Positions 44,115 through 56,300 of a stretch of 64,000 bases of DNA are shown here, one piece after another. Numbering within the stretch: the stretch's first letter is position 1; every line of letters begins with the position of its first letter. Under the pieces are notes generated by a model, which ran no database searches, was not told the DNA's origin, and was given only the letters and a program-made list of their open reading frames with translations. Source of the DNA: Granulibacter bethesdensis (lineage in GTDB: Bacteria > Pseudomonadota > Alphaproteobacteria > Acetobacterales > Acetobacteraceae); the NCBI RefSeq assembly GCF_001889525.1, contig NZ_CP018192.1:1747493-1811492 (forward strand), in the 5' to 3' direction. Made by a program: the position numbers and the translations under genes.

Positions 44115-46787
44115 TTATCCGAACTGGCTCCGGCTGAGTTCAGTCACGCCGGTCAGCGTAATCTGCGTGTTATCTGTCAGCATGAAATGCATGTTGCCGG
44201 CCCCGTCCACGCTCTGCGTCGCGTAGGAAGCATCAGCCTGCGCACTGGAGAAACCGTTCAGCACCAGATGATCAACACCTGCCGTGAAACCGCTGATCGT
44301 GTCAGAGCCTCCAGCCTGACCATTGGTAAAGGCAAAGATATCAACTGCCGCCTCATTCGTGCTGCCGATCATCATATCATTGCCGGTCCCCGCGAACATC
44401 ACAGTGCCATCAGCACCGCCACCATTCAGCGTCGTGTTGCCGCCGCCGGCCTGCAACACGTTCCCCGTCCCCGTCGCGGTCAGAACATCACCATTCCCTC
44501 CGCCAAACACAAGGCTGTGTCCGGCAACAGAGATCTGGTTCGAACCCGCAGTTCCACCAAAATACGTGCCGTTGATCCCGTTATTCACCACGATGCTGCC
44601 ATTGCCGCCCTGGATCGTGTCGGCGCCGCCGCCACCCGTGTAGAACAGCGTCGCACCGCTCTGACCAAACGCCAGAAGGCCGCCAGCCGCACTCCCGAAC
44701 AGATTGGCCGTGCTGCCGGCACCCGTCACGACAAAACCGCTGCCATTTCCGGCCGCGTAGGTCAGGTTGCCAGCCGTGCCGAACAGCGTCGAGGCGCCAT
44801 CGCCACCCAGGATGGTGCTGGCACCGCCCGCGCCAATGAACATCACACCCGAAGACCCGCCAGAGATCGTCGCGTTCGAACCACCCGCACCGATCACCGT
44901 GTTCGCACCGGCAGAGACCGCGACATTATCCGCGCCATAGCTCCACAGAGAGCTGCCCTGACCGCTCAGCATGACGGTCGAACCTCCCTGTCCTGTCAGG
45001 ATCAGGTCATGACCGGCAGTCGCATGGATCGTATCCTGACCACGACCACCAAAGATCGTCGCCGAGCCCTCTCCATCATGGAACGCCGTCGAGCCCCTGC
45101 CACCAATCAGCAGGTCACCCTTGCCAACCGCCTGCAGCACACCACCACCAGAACCGCTGGCCAGAGTATCATTACCGGAACCACCAATGATCGTATCCGC
45201 CTTCGAACCACCAGCCAGATACTGGTTCAGCGTCGTGTTCAGCTGCAACACAACCGGAGCTGCCTCGTTTGAAAGCACCAGACTGACCGAGCTCGGAGAA
45301 CTGCTACCGGTCGGCTGGGAAACAAGGTTCTGCAATGCTGTTGTTACCTCGGCGGACGTACCCGTCACACTGTAGGTCTTGCCATCCGTACTGACCGTCC
45401 CAATACCAAAGTTCGTATAGGAGCCGGCATAAGCAGTATTAAAGCTGAGAGCAGCGCTCAGGGTGGTGGTTGTGCCACCTAAAATAACACTCTGTGCAGG
45501 CAGAATACCAACCGCTGTATAAAGCTGCGTGCCGGACACGCCATCCGACTTCGCAAGATAAACCCGATTGGTGGCGCCATCATTCGCAAAGCTCAGGGAG
45601 TAGCTGCCACCCGCCGTGATAACACTGATCTGACCGCCAGACTGCGCTACATAGGTCTGGCTGCTATAAGACAGACTTTGGAGATCGATCTGATCATCGT
45701 TCTGGAACCCGCTGATCATCAGACCAGAAACGATGGCACCGTCATCACTTACTACCAGTGTACCACTGCCAGTCCCTGTGAAAGACAGAGACCCGCTTAG
45801 TCTGCCACCAGAGTTAACAGTGATCGTCCCGGTGCCATCGATCACATCATTAACGGCGGTCCCGCCTGGCACGATGATCTGTGCGGCACCGGACGTCAGG
45901 GTCGTCCCACTGGCCACACCTCCCGATACGACAAGTTGCAAACCACGTGTGCCAGACACCTGAACATTGTAGGCTATACCTCCAACATCCTGGGAGCCGT
46001 CTATAAGTCTGGTACCGCTTACAATACCACCATCGAGAGACTGGACACCTGAACTGACAACGGCACCAATGGAGAGTCCGCCGGAATGGATGAATTCTCT
46101 GCCATCCACACCCACAAATGTGCTGATTGCAATACCGCCACTGTAGACATCTGCACGCTCATTATTAGTGACGATGGTGCCACTTCCAATCCCACCACTC
46201 AGGGACAGTGTACCACTACTCGTCAACTGTGTTCCAACAACAGTTGCCCCTGACAGCACAATCATCGTGCCATTGCTCAGAAGCGTGCCGCTCGCCGAAC
46301 CGCCTGAAGAAATCAGCAACTGGCTGAGCTGCTGTTCCATATCGACACCGGAAACCGTGGCACCGGAAGAAACAGTCAAACTTCCTCCAGCCAGCACCAT
46401 AGATTGTGCCATACCACCGGCCAGCAGAACGGCTTGACCGCCTGTGCTGACAACAGTGCCAGTAGCAGCACCACCCGAGGATATGATCTGCGTGCCACCA
46501 GAAATGATCTGCGTGCTGCGGGTAACACCACTTGAGAGCAAATATTGGGATCCGCCATTGATAATAGTCGCAGAAACCGAGGATCCGCCGGAACCCACAC
46601 TCTCCTGACCACCCGAATTGATCACTGTACTACTGGCTGTTCCACCACCAGATATCACAATCAGACCGCTATTATTAACAGTGGTGTTAATGACAGCCCC
46701 CTGGACAGAGGCACTATCATATTGACCAGCCTGCCCAATAATCAGGCCAGTGCTTGTTACACCACGAGAAATCACAATATCGGACAT
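44115..46787 (-). CDS. AIDA-repeat / RTX-like protein F (890 aa)
   Basis: Leader DIVISRGVTSTGLIIGQAGQ with YDSASVQG (N2 type, nearly that of C). The AIDA region (about residues 35-310) includes the non-canonical block MAQSMVLAGGSLTVSSGATVSGVDMEQQ, which parallels the D/H cassette in a diverged form. The linker is NDVIDGTGTITVNSGGRLSG with SGFQNDDQIDLQSLSYSSQ. The Ig-like segment is followed by the T1 C-terminal domain from LNTTLNQYLAGGSKADT (residue ~517), near-identical to B and H over most of its length. It ends in LTDNTQITLTGVTELSRSQFG. Confidence 0.82.
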   Translation of the reverse strand: MSDIVISRGVTSTGLIIGQAGQYDSASVQGAVINTTVNNSGLIVISGGGTASSTVINSGGQESVGSGGSSVSATIINGGSQYLLSSGVTRSTQIISGGTQIISSGGAATGTVVSTGGQAVLLAGGMAQSMVLAGGSLTVSSGATVSGVDMEQQLSQLLISSGGSASGTLLSNGTMIVLSGATVVGTQLTSSGTLSLSGGIGSGTIVTNNERADVYSGGIAISTFVGVDGREFIHSGGLSIGAVVSSGVQSLDGGIVSGTRLIDGSQDVGGIAYNVQVSGTRGLQLVVSGGVASGTTLTSGAAQIIVPGGTAVNDVIDGTGTITVNSGGRLSGSLSFTGTGSGTLVVSDDGAIVSGLMISGFQNDDQIDLQSLSYSSQTYVAQSGGQISVITAGGSYSLSFANDGATNRVYLAKSDGVSGTQLYTAVGILPAQSVILGGTTTTLSAALSFNTAYAGSYTNFGIGTVSTDGKTYSVTGTSAEVTTALQNLVSQPTGSSSPSSVSLVLSNEAAPVVLQLNTTLNQYLAGGSKADTIIGGSGNDTLASGSGGGVLQAVGKGDLLIGGRGSTAFHDGEGSATIFGGRGQDTIHATAGHDLILTGQGGSTVMLSGQGSSLWSYGADNVAVSAGANTVIGAGGSNATISGGSSGVMFIGAGGASTILGGDGASTLFGTAGNLTYAAGNGSGFVVTGAGSTANLFGSAAGGLLAFGQSGATLFYTGGGGADTIQGGNGSIVVNNGINGTYFGGTAGSNQISVAGHSLVFGGGNGDVLTATGTGNVLQAGGGNTTLNGGGADGTVMFAGTGNDMMIGSTNEAAVDIFAFTNGQAGGSDTISGFTAGVDHLVLNGFSSAQADASYATQSVDGAGNMHFMLTDNTQITLTGVTELSRSQFG

Positions 46788-46929
46788 TAATCTTCCCCTA
46801 ATTATTTTTATTGTTAAATTTAATATTCTTTATTGTGAGGCAATTTATAGTAGAACTTTTTTCTGTAACACGATATCATAATAAAATCAGCATAAAATGC
46901 GATTTTTAAATATCAAATACTGTTTTCAG

Positions 46930-46962
46930 AAAAAAACGCCGTAGCCAGAAACGGCTACGGCG
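46930..46962 (-). terminator. Terminator of gene G
   Basis: Minus strand CGCCGTAGCC pairs with GGCTACGGCG, followed by seven T residues. It is homologous to the gene D terminator. Confidence 0.88.
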
Positions 46963-47024
46963 TCTGATAGATCACATATCAGCGACCTTTCCCTGCAGTA
47001 AAATGGAAAGTGAAATTATATTCC

Positions 47025-50000
47025 TTAGCCAAATTCGCTTCGGCTGAGGGAAGAGACACCTGCCAACATGATCTGCGTGTTATCGGTCAAGGTGAAGTGC
47101 ATGCTGCCGGACCCGTCCACGCTCTGCGTCGCGTAGGATGCATCCGCCTGCGCACCGGAGAAACCGTTCAGGATCAAACGATCCACGCCAGCCGTGAAAC
47201 CGCTGATTGTGTCAGAGCCTCCAGCCTGACCATTGGTAAAGGCAAAGATATCAACTGCCGCCCTACTCGCGCTGCCGATCATCATATCATTGCCGGTCCC
47301 CGCGAACATCACAGTGCCATCAGCACCGCCACCATTCAGCGTCGTGTTGCCGCCGCCGGCCTGCAACACATTCCCCGTCCCCGTCGCGGTCAGAACATCA
47401 CCATTCCCTCCGCCAAACACAAGGCTGTATCCAGCAACAGAGATCTGGTTCGAGCCCGCACTCCCACCAAAATACGTGCCGTTGATCCCGTTATTCACCA
47501 CGATGCTGCCATTGCCGCCCTGGATCGTGTCGGCGCCACCGCCACCCGTGTAGAACAGCGTCGCACCGCTCTGACCAAACGCCAGAAGGCCGCCAGCCGT
47601 ACTGCCGAACAGATTGGCCGTGCTGCCGGCACCCGTCACGATAAAACCGCCGCCATTCCCGGCCGCGTAGGTCAGGTTGCCAGCCGTGCCGAACAACGTC
47701 GAGGCACCATCGCCACCCAGAATGGTGCTGGCACCGCCCGCGCCAATGAACGTCACACCCGAAGACCCGCCAGAGATCGTCGCGTTCGAGCCACCCGCAC
47801 CAATCACCGTGTTCGCACCGGCAACAACCGCAACATTATCCGCTCCATAGCTCCACAGAGAGTTGCCCTGACTGTCCAGATCAACAGTGGAACCGCCAGC
47901 CCCGGTTACAATCAGGTTGCTGCCCGCCGCAGCGTCAATCGTATCGTGACCACGCCCCCCAAAGATCGTCGCCGAACCAGCACCATCATGGAACAACGTC
48001 GAGCCCCTGCCACCGATCAGCAGGTCACCCTTGCCAACCGCCTGCAGCACACCACCACCAGAACCGCTGACCAGAGTATCTGCACCAGAACTGCCAATGA
48101 TCGTATCCGCCGCTGCACCACCTGCCAAATACTGGTTCAGCGTTGTGTTGATCTGCAATACAACCGGCGCTGTTTCGCTTTTCAGTACGACCTGGACAAA
48201 AGACGGTGCAGTAGTGGAAGAGGAAGGCTGGAAAACAAGATTCTGAAAAGAGCTAAATACTTCTTCTGTGGTGCCAGCGATCGTGTATGTGCTGCCATCT
48301 GCACTGACCGTGCCACTACCAAGATTTGAGTAAGTTCCTGTATAGGCTGCATTAAATCCAAATGAAGCCGTCATGGTTCCACTGGAGGAAGCACCACTCA
48401 CACTGACCTGCTTCGGCAGTTGACTGTAATCGGCCACATACAGAAGGGTACTGCCGTCCGCATCCGCCTTCGCCAAAAGTGCCGCCGCATTGTCAAAGGT
48501 CAGGACATAATGGCCATAGCTGTTGGCCACAGTCACCGTATTACCAGACTGCGTAACAGTCGTGTTATTGCTGTACTGAAGCCAGTCCAGATCAATCTGG
48601 TCATCACTCTGGAACCCGCTGATGACCGCTCCGGAAATAACTGAACGAAAATCTGTAATCAGCAATGTTCCACTGCCAGCACTGCTGAAGGTCAATGAGC
48701 CGCTCAAGCTCCCTCCCCTCAGGATGACGGCCGAACCATTTCCGGCAATGACATCATCCACCGCAACACCCGCCACAGTCTGAATACCACCCGTACTAAT
48801 GGTTGTGCCGCTGGCAACCCCGCCTGCGCTGATGATCTGGGTCGCATCGGAACTGACTATTGTACCTGTTGCAGTGCCGCCTGAAGAGAGGGTCTGGATT
48901 GCTGAAGCGGAAAGCATCGTGCTGACGACAGATCCACCGGACAGAACAGCCTGCAGACCGCCGGAACTGATCACCGTCAGACTTGCAATACCTCCACCTG
49001 ACACAGACTGGGTTCCACCGTCTGCAACCGTCGTGCTGACAACAGATCCACCGGACAGAACTGTTTGTAGTCCGTTCGCACTGACCTGTGTCAGACTGGC
49101 ATTTCCACCAGAGGAAACAAACTGTGTTCCACCACTGAAAACTGTCGTGCTGGTCACGGACCCTGCAGACAGGATGGTCTGGGTACCTCCGCTGATGATT
49201 GCGCTTAAAGCGCTTCCTCCAGACAGGACGTTCTGGTTTGCATTATAATTGACCGCGGCTCCTACAAGCACCGCACCGTCATAGATATTCTGGCTGCCGC
49301 CATACGTAATCAGCACATCGCTGACAATGCCACCGGAATAAATATTCTGAATGCCATTGATGGAAGCACTGATAGAGCTGCCGCCTGCATAGACATTCTG
49401 GGTACCTGCCACCAGAATGTTGGAAGCACTACCGCCCGAAGAAATATTTTGGATACTGCCACTGATCAGTCCCATATTGCTGGTATTGCCGCCAGAAAAA
49501 ATATTCTGGATACCACTAACAGTTCCGCTAACTGCCATCCCGCCAGAAGAAATATTCTGGATGGCACCACTGTCGACCGAGACACCATCATCAAGGCCGC
49601 CATCATAAATCGTCTGGATTCCACCGCTTGCGATTTCCGTGCTGCTGGTTTCTCCACCAGATGACACGAACTGCGTTGCCCCCCGACTGACCGTTACGTT
49701 AACGGTGCTGCCGGCTGCATATACAATTTGAATGCCGCCGGATTTCAGCGCCGTGTCACTGACTGTGCCACCGGATGAGATAATCTGGGTACCGCCATTG
49801 CTGACTGTCGCCCCACTATCCGTTCCACCTGCATAGACAGTCTCAGTGCCACCGGTCCTGACGACTGTAGCAGTGGCCGTACCCCCATTGCTGATTGTCA
49901 AGGCACCGCCTGTGCTGATCACAGTGCCATTCGCATTCCCCCCGTTCGAGACCACGATGAGACCAGCACTCTTGACGATGCTGCTGATAACGGTGCCCTC

Positions 50001-50087
50001 CACCGTAGCAGAATCATATTGTCCGCCAGGGATACCCAGAACGAGACCTGTCGATGTTATGCCAGAAGCAATATCGATAACGGACAT
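47025..50087 (-). CDS. AIDA-repeat / RTX-like protein G (1,020 aa)
   Basis: Leader VIDIASGITSTGLVLGIPGG with QYDSATVEG (N2-like, its own version). The AIDA array covers about residues 40-435 and is less regular than in D or H: many units carry GIQNIFSGG, NGIQNIYSGG or GTQNVYAGG in place of the usual repeat. The linker has DDVIAGNGSAVILRGGSLSG and SGFQSDDQIDLDWLQYSNN, close to B. The Ig-like segment resembles that of B (SADGSTYTIAGTTEEVFSSF). The C-terminal domain from INTTLNQYLAGGAAADT (residue ~649) is T1 type and ends in LTDNTQIMLAGVSSLSRSEFG. Confidence 0.82.
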   Translation of the reverse strand: MSVIDIASGITSTGLVLGIPGGQYDSATVEGTVISSIVKSAGLIVVSNGGNANGTVISTGGALTISNGGTATATVVRTGGTETVYAGGTDSGATVSNGGTQIISSGGTVSDTALKSGGIQIVYAAGSTVNVTVSRGATQFVSSGGETSSTEIASGGIQTIYDGGLDDGVSVDSGAIQNISSGGMAVSGTVSGIQNIFSGGNTSNMGLISGSIQNISSGGSASNILVAGTQNVYAGGSSISASINGIQNIYSGGIVSDVLITYGGSQNIYDGAVLVGAAVNYNANQNVLSGGSALSAIISGGTQTILSAGSVTSTTVFSGGTQFVSSGGNASLTQVSANGLQTVLSGGSVVSTTVADGGTQSVSGGGIASLTVISSGGLQAVLSGGSVVSTMLSASAIQTLSSGGTATGTIVSSDATQIISAGGVASGTTISTGGIQTVAGVAVDDVIAGNGSAVILRGGSLSGSLTFSSAGSGTLLITDFRSVISGAVISGFQSDDQIDLDWLQYSNNTTVTQSGNTVTVANSYGHYVLTFDNAAALLAKADADGSTLLYVADYSQLPKQVSVSGASSSGTMTASFGFNAAYTGTYSNLGSGTVSADGSTYTIAGTTEEVFSSFQNLVFQPSSSTTAPSFVQVVLKSETAPVVLQINTTLNQYLAGGAAADTIIGSSGADTLVSGSGGGVLQAVGKGDLLIGGRGSTLFHDGAGSATIFGGRGHDTIDAAAGSNLIVTGAGGSTVDLDSQGNSLWSYGADNVAVVAGANTVIGAGGSNATISGGSSGVTFIGAGGASTILGGDGASTLFGTAGNLTYAAGNGGGFIVTGAGSTANLFGSTAGGLLAFGQSGATLFYTGGGGADTIQGGNGSIVVNNGINGTYFGGSAGSNQISVAGYSLVFGGGNGDVLTATGTGNVLQAGGGNTTLNGGGADGTVMFAGTGNDMMIGSASRAAVDIFAFTNGQAGGSDTISGFTAGVDRLILNGFSGAQADASYATQSVDGSGSMHFTLTDNTQIMLAGVSSLSRSEFG

Positions 50088-50276
50088 TTATTTACTCCGC
50101 TCTAAATATTAATATTAAATTAATATACTAATTTCATATTAACTAACGCAGATGTTTTTTATTATAATATTGAAGTCATCCATTAAGAAAGAAAATACAT
50201 ACATATACATCTGAAATTAATCAACTATAAACCAGTGCTTTCCATAGGTTTAAGTATGGGCTGGGATCGCTCACAT

Positions 50277-50311
50277 AAAAAAAGGGGAAACGGACTTCTT
50301 CCGTTTCCCCT
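50277..50311 (-). terminator. Terminator of gene H
   Basis: Minus strand GGGGAAACGGA pairs perfectly with TCCGTTTCCCC (loop agaag), followed by a T run at 50,277-50,283. Confidence 0.9.
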
Positions 50312-50340
50312 CGCTAACCAATAATCGTTTCAGGCTAGCC

Positions 50341-53300
50341 TTATCCGAACTGGCTCCGGCTGAGTGCGGAGACGCCGACGAGCGTGATCTGCGTATTATC
50401 CGTCAGCGTAAAGTGCATGTTGCCGGACCCATCCACGCTCTGCGTGGCATAAGATGCATCCGCCTGAGCACCGGAGAACCCGTTCAGGATCAGACGATCA
50501 ACACCCGCCGTAAACCCGCTGATCGTGTCGGAGCCGCCAACCTGACCATTGGCAAAGGCAAAAATATCAACCGACGCCTTATTCGTGCTCCCAATCATCA
50601 GATCATTGCCGGTCCCAGCGAACATCACAGTGCCATCAGCACCGCCACCATTCAGCGTCGTGTTGCCGCCGCCGGCCTGCAACACATTTCCCGCCCCCGT
50701 CGCGGTCAGAACATCACCATTCCCTCCGCCAAACACAAGGCTGTGACCAGCAACAGAGATCTGGTTCGAGCCCGCAGTTCCACCAAAATACGTGCCGTTG
50801 ATCCCGTTATTCACCACGATGCTGCCATTGCCGCCCTGGATCGTGTCGGCGCCACCGCCACCCGTGTAGAACAGCGTCGCACCGCTCTGACCAAACGCCA
50901 GAAGGCCGCCAGCCGCACTCCCGAACAGATTGGCCGTGCTGCCGGCACCCGTCACGACAAAACCGCTGCCATTTCCGGCCGCGTAGGTCAGGTTGCCAGC
51001 CGTGCCGAACAGCGTCGAGGCGCCATCGCCACCCAGAATGGTGCTGGCACCGCCCGCGCCAATGAACATCACACCCGAAGACCCGCCAGAGATCGTCGCG
51101 TTCGAACCACCCGCACCAATCACCGTGTTCGCGCCGGCAAAAACTGCGACATTGTCCGCCCCATAGCTCCACAGAGAGCTGCCATGACCGCTCAGCGTGA
51201 CGGTCGAACCTCCCTGGCCTGTCAAGATCAGGTCATGGCCGGCAGTCGCATGGATCGTATCATGACCACGCCCCCCGAAGATCGTCGCCGCACCAGCACC
51301 ATCATAGAACGACGTCGAGCCTTTGCCTCCAAGCAGAAGATCACCATTGCCAGCCGCTTGTAGCACACCACCACCAGAACCGCTGGCCAGAGTGTCATGG
51401 CCAGAACCACCAATGATCGTGTCCGCCTTCGCGCCACCAGCAAGATACTGGTTCAGCGTCGTGTTCAGCTGCAGTACAACCGGAGCTGCCTCGTTTGAAA
51501 GCACCAGCTTTACCGTTGTCGGAGAAGTGCCACCGGTCGGCTGGAAGACAAGGTTGTGCAACGCCGTTGATACTTCAGCGGATGTACCCGTCACGCTGTA
51601 TGTTTTGCCATCCGTGCTGACTTCACCAGCACCAAGATTCGCATAGCTCCCGGTGTAAGCAGCATCAAAGCCGAAATCAGCCGTCACGCTGGAGGCCGTG
51701 CCAGCAAGAGATACGCTTTGCGCAGGCAGGAGGCCGCCCGTTGTATAAAGCACAGTGGAGCCATTCGCACCCTGCTTCGCAAGGAAGACGCGATTACTCC
51801 CTCCGTCATTCGCAAAATTCAGGCTGTAGCTGCCGCTGCCTGTCATGATGTTGACAGCACCGACCTGGCCAGTCTGCTCGACATAGGTCTCACTGCCATA
51901 GGCGAGACGATTCAGATCAATCTGGTCGTCACTCTGGAAACCGCTGATCACAACACCGGAGACGACAGCGCCGTTGTCACCGATGACAAGCGTTCCGCTG
52001 CCAACGCCCGAGAAAGTCAGGGAACCACTGAGTACGCCACCACTACTGACAGTGATCGTCCCGTTACCGGCAATCACGTCATTCACCGCAACACCGCCAG
52101 CCTGGATCAACTGCCCGCCACCAGAGGTCACAACCGTCCCACTGGCAACGCCGCCGGACTGGATGCTTTGCAACGCACCGCTACCGGTCACTTGTGCATT
52201 ATACGCCAGGCCACCCAAAGTCTGCAGCGTACCCTGCAACACGGTACCACTCGCGACACCGCCCGCATCCACGAACTGGCTGCCCGAGCTGACCACCGTG
52301 CCAATCGCGATACCACCCGAATAAACACTCTCGCTTCCACCCGACAGTACCGTGCCGGAGGCGATACCTCCGCTGCTGATGAATTCATTGCCGCCGATCA
52401 GCACCGTGCCGCTTGCCGTGCCGCCCCTCAGATACAGATCACCATTGGTAGTCATCCGGGTGCCAGATACCGATGCACCAGTCTGCACAATCATCGTGCC
52501 ATTGTTCAGCAGCGTGCCGATCGTGGAGCCACCGGAAGAAACGATCAGGTCGCTGGCCTGATTCTCGATAGCAACACCGGATACCCTGGCGCCGGAAGAA
52601 ATTGTCAAGTTACCACCTGACAAAACGGCAGACTGCACAACACCGCCGCTGAGCAACACCATATCACCGCTCAGACTGACCACCGTGCCGCTCGCGGCAC
52701 CGCCAGACGAAACCGTCTGCATACCGCCAGAGCTGACCACTGTACTGATCGCAATGCCGCCACCCGACACAAACTGCGAGCCACCAGAAGCGAGGATCGT
52801 TCCCGTCGCTGCCGCGCCAGCGGAAACCGTCTGCGACGCAGCCACCTGAATAGAAGTCCCGGTCGTTGACGCACCGCTCAACAGAACCTGACTACCACCG
52901 GAACTGAACACTGTCCCGCTGATGATGGCGCCACCCGACACAAACTGCGTGCCGCCATTATTGACCACCGTGCCGCTCGCGATACCACCAGAGGCAACAA
53001 ACTGCCAACCACCAGAACTGACCGTCGTGCCACTCGCCACACCGCCAGAGGCAACAGCCTCCGCACCGCCATCAAGGACCACTGTGCCGGAAGCAATACC
53101 GGCAACCCCCTCTATACCTCCTGCGCTAAGAACGGTTCCAATCACTGTGCCGCCAGACGACACAAGCTGCTCACCGCCAGAAGCGAGGATCGTTCCCATC
53201 GCTGTCGCGCCAGAGGAAACAGTCTGCGACGCAGCCACCTGAATAGAAGTCCCGGTCGTTGACGCGCCGCTCAGAAGAACCTGACTACCACCGGAACTGA

Positions 53301-56300
53301 ACACTGTTCCGCTGACGATACCGCCCATCAACACAAACTGGGTGCCACCAGAGAGAAGCGTCGCATTTGTCGCGCTGCCACCGGACATAACATCCTGCTC
53401 ACCGCCAGAACTGACCACCGTGCCGCTCGCCACACCACCGGACACAACAGCCTGCTCACCGCCAGAACTGACCACCGTGCCACTCGCAACACCACCGGAC
53501 ACAACATACTGCCAACCACCAGAACTGAGCGTTGTGCCACTCGCCACACCGCCAGACGACACGAACTGCTCACCGCCAGAGGCAAGGATCGTTCCCATCG
53601 CTGTCGCACCAGAGGAAACCGTCTGCGACGCAGCCACCTGAATGGAAGTCCCGGTCGTCGACGCACCGCTCAACAGAACCTGACTGCCACCGGAACTGAA
53701 CACTGTTCCGATGACGATACCACCTGCCGACACAAACTGCGTGCCACCAGAGAGAAGCGTCGTGCCACTCGCGGCACCGCCAGACGAAACAGTCTGCTCA
53801 CCGCCAGAGGCAAGGATCGTTCCCGTCGCTGTCGCGCCAGAGGAAACAGTCTGCGATGCAGACACCTGAATGGAAGTCCCGGTCGTCGACGCACCGCTCA
53901 ACAGAACCTGACTACCACCGGAACTGAACACTGTTCCGCTGACGATACCACCTGCCGACACAAACTGCGTGCCACCAGAGAGGAGCGTCACATTTGTCGC
54001 ACTGCCACCCGACAAAACATTCTCGGCAGCACCAGAACCACTGACCGTTGTGCCGCTCGCGATACCACCAGATTCAACATACTGCTGACCGCCAGAACTG
54101 ACCATCGTGCCGCTCGCGACACCACCGGACATAATATCCTGCACACCGCCAGAACTGACCGTCGTGCCGCTCGCGATACCGCCAGAGGCAACATACTGCC
54201 AACCACCAGAACTGACCGTCGTGCCACTCGCCACACCGCCAGAGGCAACGGCCTCCGTGCCGCCATCAAGGACCACTGTGCCGGAAGCAATACCGGTAAC
54301 CGCCTCTACGCCCCCCGTGCTAAGAACGGTTCCAGTCGCAGTGCCGCCAGACAGAATGGCCTGTGCGCCACCAGAGGCAAGGATCGTTCCCGTCGCTGTC
54401 GCGCCAGAGGAAACCGTCTGCGCCGCAGACACCTGAATGGAAGTCCCGGTCGTCGACGCACCGCTCAACAGAACCTGACTACCACCGGAACTGAACACTG
54501 TTCCGCTGACGATACCACCTGCCGACACAAACTGGATGCCACCAGCACTGACCGTCGTGCCACTCGCGGCACCGCCAGACGAAACAGTCTGCTCACCGCC
54601 AGAGGCAAGGATCGTTCCCGTCGCTGTCGCGCCAGAGGAAACCGTCTGCGATGCAGACACCTGAATGGAAGTCCCGGTCGTCGACGCGCCGCTCAACAGA
54701 ACCTGACTACCACCGGAACTGAACACTGTTCCGCTGACGATACCACCTGCCGACACAAACTGCGTGCCGCCAGCACTGAGCGTCGTACCACTCGCAATAC
54801 CACCAGACGACACAAGCTGCTCACCGCCAGAGGCAAGGATCGTTCCCGTCGCTGTCGCGCCAGAGGAAACAGTCTGCGATGCAGACACCTGAATGGAAGT
54901 CCCGGTCGTGGACGCACCGCTCAACAGAACCTGACTACCACCGGAACTGAACACGGTCCCACTGACGATACCACCTGCCGACACAAACTGCGTGCCGCCA
55001 GCACTGAGCGTCGCACCACTCGCAATACCGCCAGACGACACAAGCTGCTCACCGCCAGAGGCAAGGATCGTTCCCGTCGCTGTCGCGCCAGAGGAAACAG
55101 TCTGCGACGCAGCCACCTGAATGGAAGTCCCGGTCGTTGACGCGCCGCTCAGAAGAACCTGACTACCACCGGAACTGAACACTGTTCCGCTGACGATACC
55201 GCCCATCAACACAAACTGGGTGCCACCAGAGAGAAGCGTCGCATTTGTCGCGCTGCCACCGGACATAACATTCTGCTTACCGCCAGAACTGACGACCGTG
55301 CCGCTCGCAACACCGCTAGAGTAAACATACTCCGTGCCGCCATTACTGACCATCGTGCCGCTCGCGACACCACCAGCAGCAACATACTCCGTGCCGCCAT
55401 CACTGACCGTCGTACCGTTCACGATACCGCCAGAGGCAACATACTCCGTGCCGCCATAGCCAACCGTCGTACCGCTTGCGACACCACCGGACGCAACATA
55501 CTCCGTGCCTCTATAACTGACCGTCGTGCCACTCGCGACACCGCCAGAGGCAACATACTCCGTGCCGCTATAACTGATCGCCGTGCTGATCGCAGTGCCG
55601 CCAGACGACACGAACTGCGTGCCGCTATAGCTGACCACCGTGCTGATCGCACTGCCGCCAGACGACACAAGCTGCTCACCGCCAGAAGCGAGGATCGTTC
55701 CCATCGCTGTCGCGCCAGAGGAAACAGTCTGCGACGCAGCCACCTGAATGGAAGTCCCGGTCGTTGACGCGCCGCTCAGAAGAACCTGACTACCACCGGA
55801 ACTGAACACTGTTCCGCTGACGATACCGCCCATCAACACAAACTGGGTGCCACCAGAGAGAAGCGTCGCATTTGTCGCGCTGCCACCGGACATAACATCC
55901 TGCTCACCGCCAGAACTGACCACCGTGCCGCTCGCCACACCACCGGACACAACAGCCTGCTCACCGCCAGAACTGACCACCGTGCCACTCGCAACACCAC
56001 CGGACACAGCATACTGCCAACCACCAGAACTGAGCGTTGTGCCACTCGCCACACCGCCAGACGACACGAACTGCTCACCGCCAGAGGCAAGGATCGTTCC
56101 CGTCGCTGTCGCACCAGAGGAAACCGTCTGCGACGCAGCCACCTGAATGGAAGTCCCGGTCGTCGACGCACCGCTCAACAGAACCTGACTGCCACCGGAA
56201 CTGAACACTGTTCCGATGACGATACCACCTGCCGACACAAACTGCGTGCCACCAGAGAGAAGCGTCGTGCCACTCGCGGCACCGCCAGACGAAACAGTCT

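Noticed and set aside
47010-48329. Long plus-strand open frames opposite the array genes (also 44067-45272, 50413-51363, 60350-61528, 36589-37326)
   Set aside because: They are antisense to well-supported domains, recur at the same relative position in each paralogue, and have Arg/His/Thr-rich composition expected from reverse-complemented Gly/Ser/Thr/Val codons. They are shadows, not overlapping genes.
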